The notes beneath the pieces were generated by a model. It made no database searches, was not told the origin of the DNA, and was given only the letters and a program-made list of their open reading frames with translations. From positions 132,285,547 through 132,349,546 of the forward strand of contig CM054116.1 in assembly GCA_028673005.1 (NCBI GenBank): DNA of 64,000 bases, written 5' to 3'. This DNA is from Tanypteryx hageni. Lineage: Eukaryota; Arthropoda; Insecta; Odonata; Petaluridae. The stretch's first letter is position 1. Each line of letters starts with the position of its first letter. Of this stretch, positions 48,301 to 57,979 are shown one piece after another. The position numbers were made by a program, and so were the translations under genes.

Positions 48301-49557
48301 TCTGTCGGTCGGTCTGTTCGCTGTTCTAGAGCCCAAACGCGTACATAAAATCGAATCATATCTCGTATTTGGGCAATATATAATCTTTTGCAGACCCTAT
48401 TTTCAGAAAAGTGACATTGCACAAAAATAAAGGGTAGTTTATTCATCACGATTTTTAGAAACATTATATTTACTCAGAAATTGCTGGAGGGAATTTTATT
48501 AAAATCTATCCAATTGTAGATCCTGATGTCACAATTAATACTGCGTAATCCATATGACTCTTACAGTCACTATATGCCTTCCAGTGACATTACAATCTAC
48601 GCTAAGCGACCTTACCTAAGCCCTATGACGCCACGCCTTCGCCGAGAACCACTCAAAATCTTACTACAGCATTACGGTTAAACTAAATCGAATGATATCT
48701 GACTTTAGTTGATGATATCATTCATAAAAGACATTCTGAAGACATGAACGATATTTCGCAACAATTAAGGGTACTTCATTTTCGATATTTTAAAACAAAA
48801 TCTTACTATAGCCTTACGGTTAAACTAAATCGAATTGTATCTCATATTAGTGGATAATGTCGTTCATAAAAGACATTCTGGAGAGATGAACTATATTGCG
48901 CAACAAATAAGTGTACTTTTTTGTAGGATAATTTTTAAAGATTTACTCAACAATTGCTACAAGGACTTCGATTACATCCACCTTATCGTACAGTCTTGTG
49001 TCACAAATAATACTAACGAAGCCATATATCCCAAAAAATACTAAATATCGAACTGTGGCATTAAAATATACGCTAAACCATTCTTAACATTGATTTATGA
49101 GCGATTTTCTTTTATATGCGTACTCAGTGGACCAAACGTATATGCGTATATGAGAAATTTTGTGCAATGTTTATTGCGTCGTTTTTTTTATGAGTTGGCA
49201 CGAAGGCCTTAAAAGAAAAATCTTCGATGAACGTTAAAAGAAGCTGAATTTCTAAGCTGTAGAATTTAATAAACGATCTTTTATATCGAGGGAGATACTC
49301 ATTTATTTCCTCTCTCTATCTCTGTCTTTCCTGTTCAGGTGGAGGTCCTGTGCGTTTCTCCGGCGGTAGGCGAAGCTGATGCGGAGGAGGAGGTGGGCGG
49401 AGGGGGAGTGGGGGTGGCGGCCATAAACGCCGCCAACTCGAGCGCCGAGGCGATGGGCGACGCGGGGGAAGGGGAGGGCGTGGAGGTTTCACAGCCTCCC
49501 GCATCGGCGTCCAGCGTTGCGGACTTATTGGAATATCTACTTGATCTGGTAGAATGA
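39259..49557 (+). CDS. Array gene C: unrecognised single-pass membrane protein
   Basis: Joining 39259-39388, 39985-40160, 40391-40441, 42626-42691 and 49339-49557 gives 213 codons in one frame, with the same architecture as gene B. It differs in protein by G48E just before the membrane segment, G80W in the basic cluster, A178E and K180M in the acidic tail, and loss of one DLV repeat at the C-terminus. No stop or frameshift has appeared although adjacent intron DNA has suffered deletions and duplications, which favours a maintained reading frame. Intron 3 is shortened to 2,184 bases and intron 4 lengthened to 6,647 bases by the nested duplication. Confidence 0.6.
39985..40160 (+). CDS. Array gene C, exon 2 (membrane segment)
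   Basis: Same splice sites as gene B. Both differences seen by eye between the two 176-base exons change amino acids (Gly to Glu, Gly to Trp). Confidence 0.65.
40391..40441 (+). CDS. Array gene C, exon 3
   Basis: Identical to gene B exon 3. The acceptor tract differs by one base (ctaattcag against cttattcag). Confidence 0.6.
40648..41461 (-). mobile_element. hAT transposon, copy 3, right half deleted
   Basis: The left terminus and left target duplication (40640-40647) are present. A deletion of about 1.05 kb joins DNA equivalent to copy 1 position 735 directly to position 1785, removing the right terminus, the right target duplication and about 45 bases of flank. Confidence 0.85.
41035..41460 (-). 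pseudogene. hAT transposase C-terminal part (copy 3)
   Basis: Only the C-terminal third remains. Unlike copies 1 and 2 it keeps 20 bases at 41241-41260, which restore the reading NDLALSIAPEQKDFRENGRK before the dimerisation domain. A TGA after GRK and the upstream deletion keep it inactive. Confidence 0.8.
41475..42625. other. Rest of intron 3 of gene C
   Basis: Colinear with 1800-2948. It includes the perfect version of the 20-base inverted repeat (arms near 41932 and 42033). Confidence 0.5.
42626..42691 (+). CDS. Array gene C, exon 4
   Basis: Identical to exon 4 of genes A and B, with the palindrome across the acceptor at 42617-42635. Confidence 0.6.
43392..43662 (-). repeat. SINE-like repeat (copy 3)
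   Basis: Colinear with 3715-3985, with a substitution in the B-box-like core (cgaaccc to ggaaccc on the plus strand at about 43555). Confidence 0.5.
43663..44072. repeat. GC-rich dispersed repeat (copy 3)
   Basis: Colinear with 3986-4394, with one additional G and scattered changes. Confidence 0.6.
44073..44306 (-). pseudogene. LINE reverse transcriptase C-terminal fragment (copy 3a)
   Basis: Same as 4395-4628, in the left nested unit. Confidence 0.65.
44894..45176. mobile_element. hAT MITE (copy 3a)
   Basis: Same termini as 5216-5498, left nested unit. Confidence 0.85.
45815..46048 (-). pseudogene. LINE reverse transcriptase C-terminal fragment (copy 3b)
   Basis: Same fragment, right nested unit. 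Confidence 0.65.
46636..46918. mobile_element. hAT MITE (copy 3b)
   Basis: Same termini as 5216-5498, right nested unit. Confidence 0.85.
47518..49338. other. Rest of intron 4 of gene C
   Basis: Colinear with 6098-7915, with more substitutions than between copies 1 and 2. No gene seen. Confidence 0.5.
49339..49557 (+). CDS. Array gene C, exon 5 (terminal)
   Basis: Seventy-two codons and the stop. It lacks one 9-base gatctggta repeat, removing three residues in frame, and carries A178E and K180M. Confidence 0.65.
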   Translation: MEVLCVSPAVGEADAEEEVGGGGVGVAAINAANSSAEAMGDAGEGEGVEVSQPPASASSVADLLEYLLDLVE

Positions 49558-49806
49558 GCCTACCATCTGGTAAGCGAATATTCTATCTAATGGTATATTA
49601 GAATTTCTGGCGATATCAATGAAAATTTGATAGATTTTCTAGTAATTTTTAAAAGTTGCCCTTTTTCTACGCACCATAAAAAATTATATACAGATTTTCG
49701 TATATTTTTAAGCAATACAACTTTAAAATCAAATAACCTGTAGTCAGGCCACCAGTGAGACTCAGAGAGGTCCGAGCCACATCCAGATTTTGAGGCCCAT
49801 CGCCGT

Positions 49807-49812
49807 AATAAA
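49807..49812 (+). promoter_or_regulatory. Possible polyadenylation signal, gene C
   Basis: First AATAAA after the stop codon, 250 bases downstream, as in genes A and B. Confidence 0.3.
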
Positions 49813-50286
49813 TATAAAAATGTTAGGCATTATGTAGCCCACTTTGGTGGTCGGGGTTCGCTGAAAGGTTACAGAGGATCGATTAAAAATCAAATTGTAA
49901 GTTACGTTCGATGTCACTTCATCTTTTCTGAATGGAAGATGAACAAGGGCCCTCTTTTCGACAAGCCCCCCAGATAGTGCCTGTGCATAATTCCATCTCT
50001 GAAAAACTGCCAAAATTTGAGGGCCCCTTAAGCTTGAGGCCAAATCCCCCCCCCCCCACATTTTCATAAGGCCTGCCTATAGTTATTTTGCACCAGATAA
50101 CCTTCCACGACCGATATAGCTTATGTAATGGAAAACCATAAGAAATTTAGTTTAAATCACGTCGGTGTTTTTTATAACATTCCATTCTATATAAATACCA
50201 AATTAAGGTAATTAACAAATTGTTATAATATCAATTGTGAAATTTTTGTATAACATAAATTACTCATGGAAAAATAGCTAAGTGAA

Positions 50287-50908
50287 TTTACATTTTAATT
50301 AAAAATTGATTATACAGGCTTTTTTATTGGAGAATATTTTCATTAAATCTGAATAATCTATATTTTATGCGATGTCATTTTCGATGGAAAGGGTTGCTAA
50401 TTGTGTCCATTTTTCCTGGGAAATCGATGATCAAAGATAAGTTTTAATTAATTTTGAGAAACTTCTTTTGGCACTAGCGACAGAAACAGGTGTTGTTAAT
50501 AAAATCCAATCCAATGCAATCCAAATATTAGAATAAAGATCTTGCATTTCGTTCTGTTTAATAAAATTTAGAACTTGTAGCGGTGTTATTTTATCAGTAT
50601 CTTTTAAAAACCTTTAATACTAACAAGCTCATCACACAAAACAATGCTGTCTATATCAGCTTTTGATCCTGCAGTTAGAGTTGCACTTTCCTTGTTACCG
50701 TTTATTACATTGTTGCATGAAACCTTTCCCTCCGGCAGGGGGCGCCGGGCGGCTGCCCAGTCCGCTCACCGTTTAAATTATGTGCAAAAAATAATTGTCT
50801 TACTACAATAATAATAACAAAACAAAATGCACCAGCACCCTTTGGCACCCCTTAAATATCGGCGCCCTGAGCACGTGCTCCAATCGATTGTACCTTGAGC
50901 CGGCCCTG
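50287..50908 (-). mobile_element. hAT remnant at array edge (ZMYM/THAP-repressor type)
   Basis: Minus-strand reading gives LLTTPVSVASAKRSFSKL, then IKTYL and, after small breaks, WTQLATLSIENDIA and DYSDLMKIF. This is the C-terminal dimerisation region of hAT transposases of the ZMYM1/52-kDa-repressor type. The end, gagccggccctg at 50897-50908, is the usual hAT terminal repeat in reverse. The other terminus is missing: the remnant begins exactly where array homology ends. Confidence 0.7.
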
Positions 50909-51699
50909 CTCATAAGTGTATATGAGAGAAAGAAGACTACAGTGAAAAATTGAAAATTCACAATGAAAGCAATTTTTAAAACAAACTCCTACACTGTACA
51001 GATCTCAAAAGACTTTTATAGAGATAATCAGTTAAAATATACCAAGTTTACAGAATAAATTTGTTTCGCAAAAGGGACTTGATATCTCAAACAAATGTCT
51101 GATAGTTTGTGCATCTCTCGACAACGACAGGAACCAAACAGACTAAATTCAAACACACACACAAACTCAATCACACAGATCTAAAAAAATTTAAGTGAGG
51201 AAAGGAAGCTCTCATCATCAGCAGATGATAGTGAATGAAGGGGGAAGAATCTCATGTGAGGTATTTAACGGCATGAATGTGAAGGGGGGAATGGGAGGTC
51301 AATGGGTAGACTGTAGAGAGAGGAATGGTAGAGACAGTCTGTTGGTGTTTGCATATGTATAATTTTTCATGTCTAATTTGTATACATTATGTTAACAGGG
51401 TTAAGCATTTGATAGCGATGGGATGACTGGTTTCTAGTATGTGTGCGACCATGCTTGAGATGTTAAATCTATTGTTTAAAATGTAAACTAGTGTGATTGC
51501 CAGTCTAATATGACTGTATGTGTGGATTAAGTATTAAATTTAAGGCACTTCCCATTCTTCTCCCTTATCTCTCTCTCATCATCCTCCTTCCCATTCTCTT
51601 CTCAATCTCGCCAAAATAAAGAACAGCATCTATCTCTTCCACTCTCTCTCCTTCTGTCTCCCTCCCTCTCTCCCTTTATCTCTCACTCCCTCCCTCTCC
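50909..51699. other. Unique flank, pyrimidine-rich toward the end
   Basis: AT-rich DNA passing into long tctc-rich runs from about 51540. No gene seen. Confidence 0.5.
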
Positions 51700-51885
51700 T
51701 CCTCTGAAAAAATAAACTTCCTAGTCTTATTCTTGCCCTAATAAAGAACATTATCTATCTATCTCTCCCCTTTTCTTTGTCTCCCTCCTCTGGAAAAACA
51801 AACTTCCTAGTCTTATTCTCGCCCTAATAAAGAACATTATCTATCTATCTCTCCCTTTTTCTTTGTCATCCTCCTCTCGTTCCTT
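51700..51885. repeat. 86-bp minisatellite, two units
   Basis: Two near-identical units, each containing aaacttcctagtcttattct and ccctaataaagaacattatc, begin at about 51701 and 51787. A more diverged partial unit precedes them (aataaagaacagcatctatc near 51616). Confidence 0.7.
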
Positions 51886-52418
51886 CTCCCTGTAAAGGTT
51901 AAATATAAGAGTGGACCTTATGTTCCACATTTTGCCTGAATAATGACATCTATCTATCCTCTCCAACATCTCTCTCCTTCTCTTGAGATGGCAATACAAT
52001 CTCGAGGTTTAACAATGACATGGTCAGCAAGGCAACATCGTTAACAGGCTTAAATCTTTCCAATGAATATGATTTAAAAGCAGAACTTGAGCGACTTACA
52101 ATCATAGGCAAAATATGACAATAAGAATAAGAAACGTTATTTTTCTTCAAAATGGTCCAGGTCTGAAAATTGTAGGCCAATTATTCCTAATTTTGACTTG
52201 CAAAAGAGTAAAAGCCTTCAAGTCGAAAAATTGATTTTTACGTGTTACCCTATGAGAAATAGAAATTATCTGCTGGAGTTGAAGATGGGTCTTTTTTGAG
52301 GATTTTTTTCATAAATGGCTTCTACTGTAAGAATCAAGCATTCCTAACAAATTTCAATTTTCTTGGTCTAGTTGTATTTTCATGCCTTCAATTGTCTTTC
52401 TCAATAATTATCTGAAAT
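51886..52418. other. AT-rich DNA, nothing firm
   Basis: A minus-strand open frame (52180-51950) has no recognisable domain. It may be further decay of the neighbouring element. Confidence 0.35.
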
Positions 52419-52880
52419 TCATAAATGACAAACCTTTTTAAGTTTATGGGAAGGATTGTTTAATTTTAGATAGCCCTCATCTGCCCTTTGCCTATTGAGG
52501 AAGTTAACAGCCCAAAAAATTCTTGTTTTTACCTAAAAGGAGAGAAAAATGTCCTTACTTTTAGCACAAGGGAGAGTCAGATTTTTGAAATTTTCTCCCT
52601 CACTAAGTAAAAGCCCTATTTTCTTGGCAAGGTTTTGTTCTGCCATCACCCTACCAAAAACTTGAAGGAAAACTTCCTCCCAGTCCTCTAAAATTGAAAA
52701 AATTTCCCTGCATAGAAGAAAAATTTTATCGCATTCCTTCCCCGGCTCACCATAACTTTTTAAGTAACTAAGTATCTGGTAATCTTCAGCAAAGAAATTC
52801 TCGGCACTGAGAAGAAACCCCTTGCACTTATCACAGATGTGGATTTTATTGAATTTTGTGCAAAGGTAGCCACAATGGTG
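52419..52880 (-). pseudogene. Transposase C-terminal fragment, possibly P-element/THAP9-like
   Basis: Minus-strand reading gives CGYLCTKFNKIHICDKCKG, then YLKSYGEPGKECDKIFLL and LEDWEEVFLQVFGRV, then a TAG, and KTRIFWAVNFLNRQRADEGY before a final stop. The GYL...C..C arrangement followed by a tail of this kind resembles the C-terminal part of P-element/THAP9 transposases. Assignment is tentative; no catalytic domain is present. Confidence 0.35.
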
Positions 52881-53734
52881 AATTCACAAGTCTGAAATAT
52901 ATTATTAATTGTTTATTTCACACTAATAGGATCTTTGCATTCTCCCGAATCACTTCAGTTTTTGAAACCTAATGCGGCCCGCCGAAGCGTTTGCGTCTTT
53001 TAAATGCGGCTCCCCCTAAGAATCCACAACATCTTAAGAGTCTTAATACGTTGCCCCCCCCCCCCCCTACTTACTCGCACAATATATTTTTAACGTGTCG
53101 GGAAATCTGGCAACGCCGCCTCACGTGGACTTCGCGTCAACATCCATTTCGCCGAGATAAAAAGAGTTTTAAAAATTCGCTTGTTATATTTTCTTTATTT
53201 ATTTCAGAAGAACCGAATTTTGCTTCGTCTGTTGGCGAATGAGAACGAGCAATTTCATGAGTAGTTATGCCCAGGTGTCGTACTCTGTAGCAGCAAAAAG
53301 TGTATAATCCTTGGTCTTAAACATTGGAACGGGTTTGGGTTTTTTACACTATCTCGTTGCACCTCGCTCTGGTCGCGAGTTCACGGTTGCTATGGAGACG
53401 GGTTGCGAGGGGGGGGAGGGAGAGTTTCGATGTCCTGATTGGCTGTTCTATTTCCGCATCTGTTGGTATGGTTTTGAGAAGGGACAGGTTGATGCGGTGC
53501 ATGGTTACCGTAAGGAAGACGTCGCGAATATGAAAAACTTCTTCGTTGCCTTGGAAATCGGACTGGACGCCTAGCCCAGAACTTCTTAGCTACTTAGCTG
53601 AGTACTCTATAATGGTCCTATTTAAACGCGCGATGTTGTATTAAATGCGTGCCGTTATGATTTACGAAATATTACTTGTTTTATAAATGTGTTTCGCATG
53701 TCCCCCTTATAACTTTTTAACCAACAGTTTTTGT
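52881..53734. other. Unassigned; transposon-like scraps
   Basis: A stretch near 52970 (aatgcggcccgccgaagcg) and a poly-C run near 53055 resemble decayed hAT ends. A short GC-richer open frame at 53311-53574 has no recognisable content. Confidence 0.35.
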
Positions 53735-53990
53735 AGCGAACTTTGAAAGTCCCGTGTTCGATTCCAGGAACTCTCCTTCCCGTTTGATTTACATGGGAAT
53801 TCTGAAATCCATCGTGCAGGGTAATTTTCTCTCGCACATTAAAATATCTTAGAATTGTAACAACGGAGCGAGATTTGTACTGTTCTCTGGGGAAAATAAT
53901 GTAGATTCTAATTTACATCGTAGAATTTTACTTGCCGTTCGCATTTCTTGGAATTTCGCGTAAATACTGTCGTTTGTACAGTTTCTATCA
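53735..53990 (+). repeat. SINE-like dispersed repeat
   Basis: Third locus of the family, with gtgttcgattccagg as the B-box-like core and the shared body and gaatttcgcgtaaatactg tail. It lies immediately before a GC-rich block, as the copy at 3715 does. Confidence 0.5.
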
Positions 53991-53999
53991 CTCATTACG

Positions 54000-54545
54000 G
54001 GCTACGGGAGGCGGGGGAGGACGGCGACGGGCGCCGCGCGGGAGCCCCCCGGCGAACGGAGGCATCGAGCGAATGGTGAGGGCGCGGCGGGGGAGGGGGC
54101 CCGCGGTCACCTTGCGGCGGTGGAGGAAGGCGGCGTGGTTGGTCGGAAATCGCGGGAAACCGGCGGAGTGGAGGAGGAAGGAGAGAGAGAAAGTGCCCAC
54201 CGGAGGTGCAGTATAGACGGTCGGGCGCCGACTTGTCGGGGTCCGTGCGGGGGGAGGGTGGGACCTACGGGGGCGGGGAGGGGCTCATTCGGCGGGGCAA
54301 GGAGCGGGCCGTCGACGTGGGGGGGGGGGGCGGGATGGGTGTCGGGGGCCGATTTCGGGTCTTTTCGGGCCTCCGAAAACTCGCGTGGCGATTTGGGTGG
54401 GCGGGGGCTTGATTCGGTGGGGCTGGTCCGTTCGAGGGGGCGTCTGGGCGTCCGAAGAGGCGGCTCCGAGGGGGAATTTCGTCGAAAAAAAATTTTTCGG
54501 CGTGGTTTTTTGGTGGGTGGGGGGGGGTCCTACGGCGAACCATGT
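54000..54545. repeat. GC-rich dispersed repeat, related to 3986-4394
   Basis: From about 54250 to 54510 the order of motifs matches 4150-4390: gggggcgggg, gggggccgatttcggg, ggcctccgaaaactcgcg, gggcgtccgaagagg and cgaaaaaaaatttttcgg. The segment before 54250 is similarly GC-rich. Open frames on both strands reflect composition. Confidence 0.6.
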
Positions 54546-55670
54546 CCATCATCGGTTCGAATTTCCGCAGGCGAACGGCGATCGAGAAAATTTCCGAGAA
54601 TTCCTGCGCGCGACTCGGAAATCTCGCGCGCATACAGAGAATGCTTTTAACTCTCTCGTCTCCCGCCGAAAGATAGAACGAGAGGACGAAGACGACGTCG
54701 AAACGAAACCCAGCGGCTCGCCGGGAAAAAATGAAGACGAAGGATATTCCGGGGGGAATGCCGAGGAGCCCAGGAAGAAACGAACGCAATGAGGGATCGG
54801 GAAAAAATCGAGGACGTCGGAAAAAATATCGCGTCCCGGGGAGAGTCGGGATCGAGAGAAAACCTGGCGTGAGCGTCGCCACGGATAAAAAAATTCCGCG
54901 ACCCGAGAATTTCTCCGAGAGAGGACCGAACAAAATTCCCGGTCGTCGGTGAAGGTCCCGAGTCGCCAGGAAAAAATGCCTGGACCCGGCGAAAAGTTCG
55001 GGAAGGGAGCGCGCCGCTTCGGAAAAAAACATCGAGGAACCCCGGAAATGTCTCCACGAGGCCCGGAAAAAATACGGGGTCGTCGGTGAAGGTCCGCAGT
55101 CATGAATAAAAAATGCCTGGAACGGCGGAAAAAACGGAGGATCCCTGGAAAAAATACGAATTCCGGGGAGCGGGTCGAGAGAGCAAGCCCGGGGGAGAGC
55201 GCGGAGTGCGTCGCCCGGGAAAAAAATTCCTAGAATCCCGGAAAAAAATCCGGGAGGCCCGAATAAAATTCCGGGCCGTTGAAGACGGTCCGCGGCTTGA
55301 AAAAAAAAATGCCGAGATCCGCAAAAAAATCGAGGACGGCGAAAAAAAATCCGAATCCCGGAGAGGGAGGCCGCTCGGAGCGCGCCGCTTCGGGAAAAAA
55401 TCGAGGAACCCCGGAAATCTCTCCGGGAGGCCCGGAAAAAATACGGCGTCGTCGGCGAGGGTCCAGAGTCGCGAGGAAAAAATTTCTGGACCCCGCGAAA
55501 AAATCGAGGATCCCGCAAGAAAAAAATCCCCATCCCGGGGAACGCGTGAGTGGGAGCCCGGCCCCGCAAACGAAAATTCCTGGAATCCCGAAAAAAAATC
55601 TGGGAGGCCCGAAAAAAATCCCGGGCCGTCGGGGACGGTCCGCGGCTCGAAAGAAAAAACGGAAATGCAT
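54546..55670. repeat. GC-rich degenerate tandem repeats
   Basis: Short A-runs alternate with CG-rich words. Larger modules recur about 350-370 bases apart: gagcgcgccgcttcgg at about 55007 and 55377, and ccgggccgt followed by gacggtccgcggct at about 55272 and 55622. Frames are open on both strands, up to 469 codons on the minus strand (55674-54265). That translation merely repeats Phe/Arg/Ser/Pro-rich words, so I treat it as a repeat, not a gene. Confidence 0.6.
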
Positions 55671-55699
55671 GCATGTTTTAAGGTTCCCTGAACACGTTC

Positions 55700-56750
55700 C
55701 GACTAGTTTCGCGATGATGTCTGTGTGTCTGTCTGTCAGTCTGTCTGTATGGGATAGATTATTGTGGGCGCTCTAACTCAAAAATTATTTAACTGATCAA
55801 CGCAAAATTTTATATTTATCATTTTCATAAAAGTAAAAATATTTGATTAGTTTTTGGTAAAAATCGGTCTACCGGAAGCGGGTGTTTACTCTTGTCACAT
55901 CCGTTATTTTCAAATATTTGCTTTAAAATTTGATAAATTTAAAAATGTATCGGTATAAAAGTCGTAGGAAATTTAATTTTCTACAACCTTTGTCTTAGAT
56001 ATTTTTCCATAAAATGCATTGTTTAAGAGATATCTTATATTTTTAGCTGCCACCACCACGCCATGTATACATACTATAGTAGTTGGTGCTTTCATTCTGG
56101 AAGCATATCATCTCAACATAAAAAACATTCATTTTGCATATTTCATCATTGCACAAATTGTTTTAATTCTAAATATTTCACCTCCGGAGCGATTTTCGTT
56201 TCTTCTTTATGTAAAAATAATAGATTAAAACAATCCCAAAACTTTGCCATTTTAAGAATTTTATACTTTCTCCATTATGGGGTACAAATGCTACACATTT
56301 CTGCCAAATTTTAAAGTTGTAGTACCTCTAGAAGTGAAATAATATTTTTCAAATTGTTTAAATTTTGAACATTTTTAACGGACGCCGCAATATGTTTATG
56401 GAGAGATTCAAAATTTATTTGTGCAAATGCACTACTCTGTACATAACTTGAAAATTTCAGCTTCCTAGCTCATCCCGCAATGTCTAAACAGGTATCTATT
56501 TATTTAAACTTTAAGAATTTTTAACTGCCAAACAAATAACATATGAAAATTTGTATGATTCCTATTTCGTTTTTTTACGAATTCTACTTATTAACAAAAT
56601 TTCAGCTCCGTACCAAATGCAAAAATACATAAACCTTGATTTTTTTTTAAACAATTGCGAATTTTTAGAGGCCGCATTGTTGCACTATTTCAAGATTTTC
56701 GTTTTTTATAGTCGGGCAATGAATATGGTTGCAATAATACTTACGAGTTA
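55700..56750 (-). repeat. Dispersed repeat, several degenerate modules
   Basis: A tctg microsatellite opens the block. On the minus strand, 56075-55890 matches the modules at 13646-14040 (ggcagctaaaaa, atggaaaa, ggttgtagaaaatt, atttcctacgactttta, aagcaaatatttgaaaa). Further degenerate modules with tttaactgcc or gaggccgca words follow to about 56750. Confidence 0.45.
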
Positions 56751-57131
56751 ATCTGGGCAACCTCCTAAAGAATAGCTACCAGCAATTACACCTGTGAATA
56801 ATTTTTCAACTGGATAATTTTGAAAATGAAAAATATTTTGTCACTTTCCACAGAGAAAAGTTAAGGGTAAACAAAATTGCTATTTACTGCTGTGGATAAC
56901 AAAATTCACCATCCAGGCCAATTTTTAATGGTTTGAATTTGCTTCCCTTACCATGAATTTATATTTTGTACATAATACTATTAGTAAAAACTAATTTAAA
57001 CGATTTTTCTGTTAATTCTGATCATCATGATCACCTAACAAGGACAAAAAATCAGCTACATTATAGTATTGTAAGAACAAAGACTGCTAAATTGGGGCCT
57101 AACGAAATGGGAATCCGATTATATACTAAAC
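56751..57131. other. AT-rich, nothing recognised
   Basis: No coding or repeat signal was seen in this stretch between the repeat modules and the pogo element. Confidence 0.4.
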
Positions 57132-57133
57132 TA

Positions 57134-57848
57134 CAGTAAAACTCCGTTATAACGCGCCTCACAATGCCGCGGATTCGGATATACCGCGGGTCCCCCAAAA
57201 TTATTCCATTTATTTTCTCCATAAACAACTTTGTTTCAAATTTTACGGCGATTTATGACGTAATCCCTATGACCTTGCACGTGATTTGCTAAGGAGATAC
57301 CGATGCTTCTCTACATCGTCTCAAAATCGTATTATTCAATAAAATCAGTCTTTGACCGGCATCTCGTGTGGGCTCGAGAAAAACCCTCCAGTGTTGTAAA
57401 TACCGCGCCCAGGCTAAGGTAATTAAATACACGTTTCACAAGGCTTTCTGCGGAATGTGTGGTTTCAACTGTTTCTCTCGCTTACTTATACAGCTATATT
57501 CACTTTTTTCGATTTTAGGGTTATACTAATTATGTCCGCCAAAAGGAAAACGTATACAATAAAAGAAAAGATGAACAAAATCGACAGAGTGAAACGCGAT
57601 TATTCGAAAGCTAGTTTATTCCAGGAGTTTGGCGTTCCTGAAGAAACAATTCGTGGTTGGATTAAAGAAGAAGACAAATTACGATTATTATGCGTTCTTT
57701 GCATTAAGTGCACGAAGTGAACACGTATAGGGGAGGGAGCATATATGTACTTTCACGTTTTAAAAAAATTATTTTTTAGGAAATTTCCCGAAATAACGCG
57801 GGTATTCACTCTGTCTCCCGAAACTCGCGTTATAACGGAGTTTCACTG
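57134..57848 (+). mobile_element. Pogo/Tigger element, internally deleted (715 bp)
   Basis: Termini cagtaaaactccgttataac (left) and gttataacggagtttcactg (right) are inverted repeats, with one mismatch over the outer 20 bases and the match continuing for about 2 more, flanked by TA on both sides (57132-57133 and 57849-57850). It contains only the N-terminal part of a transposase, so it depends on another source of transposase. Confidence 0.9.
57532..57720 (+). CDS. Truncated pogo transposase, N-terminal DNA-binding part
   Basis: Sixty-two codons: MSAKRKTYTIKEKMNKIDRV, then FQEFGVPEETIRGWIKEEDK. This is the CENP-B/psq-type helix-turn-helix at the start of pogo transposases. After KLRLL the frame enters unrelated residues and stops, so the second DNA-binding domain and the DDE catalytic domain are absent. 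The intact start and frame could allow a DNA-binding peptide to be made, but expression is unknown. Confidence 0.6.
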   Translation: MSAKRKTYTIKEKMNKIDRVKRDYSKASLFQEFGVPEETIRGWIKEEDKLRLLCVLCIKCTK

Positions 57849-57979
57849 TACTTGTAAATATTAAGAGTATCAATAATAATCATGACAGTTTTAAGTATCA
57901 ATTGAAATAATTTTTGCTAAATAAATTGTCTTATTCAGTGAAAGAGTATTTATGATGATAAGTTTTAAATATGTTCGTG

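Larger units (their letters stand above)
40707..50286. repeat. Tandem array unit, copy 3 (partial, rearranged)
   Basis: This copy matches the first 8,879 bases of copy 1 and then diverges abruptly after 50286. Relative to copies 1 and 2 it has a deletion of about 1.05 kb at 41461, an additional 20 bases at 41241-41260, a 1,742-base nested tandem duplication (44034-47517), and more substitutions. It carries exons 4 and 5 of gene C. The break at 50286 is the right edge of the array. Confidence 0.93.

Noticed and set aside
1..50286. CRISPR-like or satellite array
   Set aside because: The 20-kb period, interspersed genes and transposons show segmental duplication; no short regularly spaced repeats were seen.
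53311..53574. 87-codon plus-strand frame
   Set aside because: No domain, no splice context and surrounded by transposon scraps; not enough to call a gene.
54265..55674. 469-codon open frame on the minus strand
   Set aside because: It lies in GC-rich repeats that are also open on the plus strand, and the translation is repetitive Phe/Arg/Ser/Pro words with no domain. Treated as compositional.
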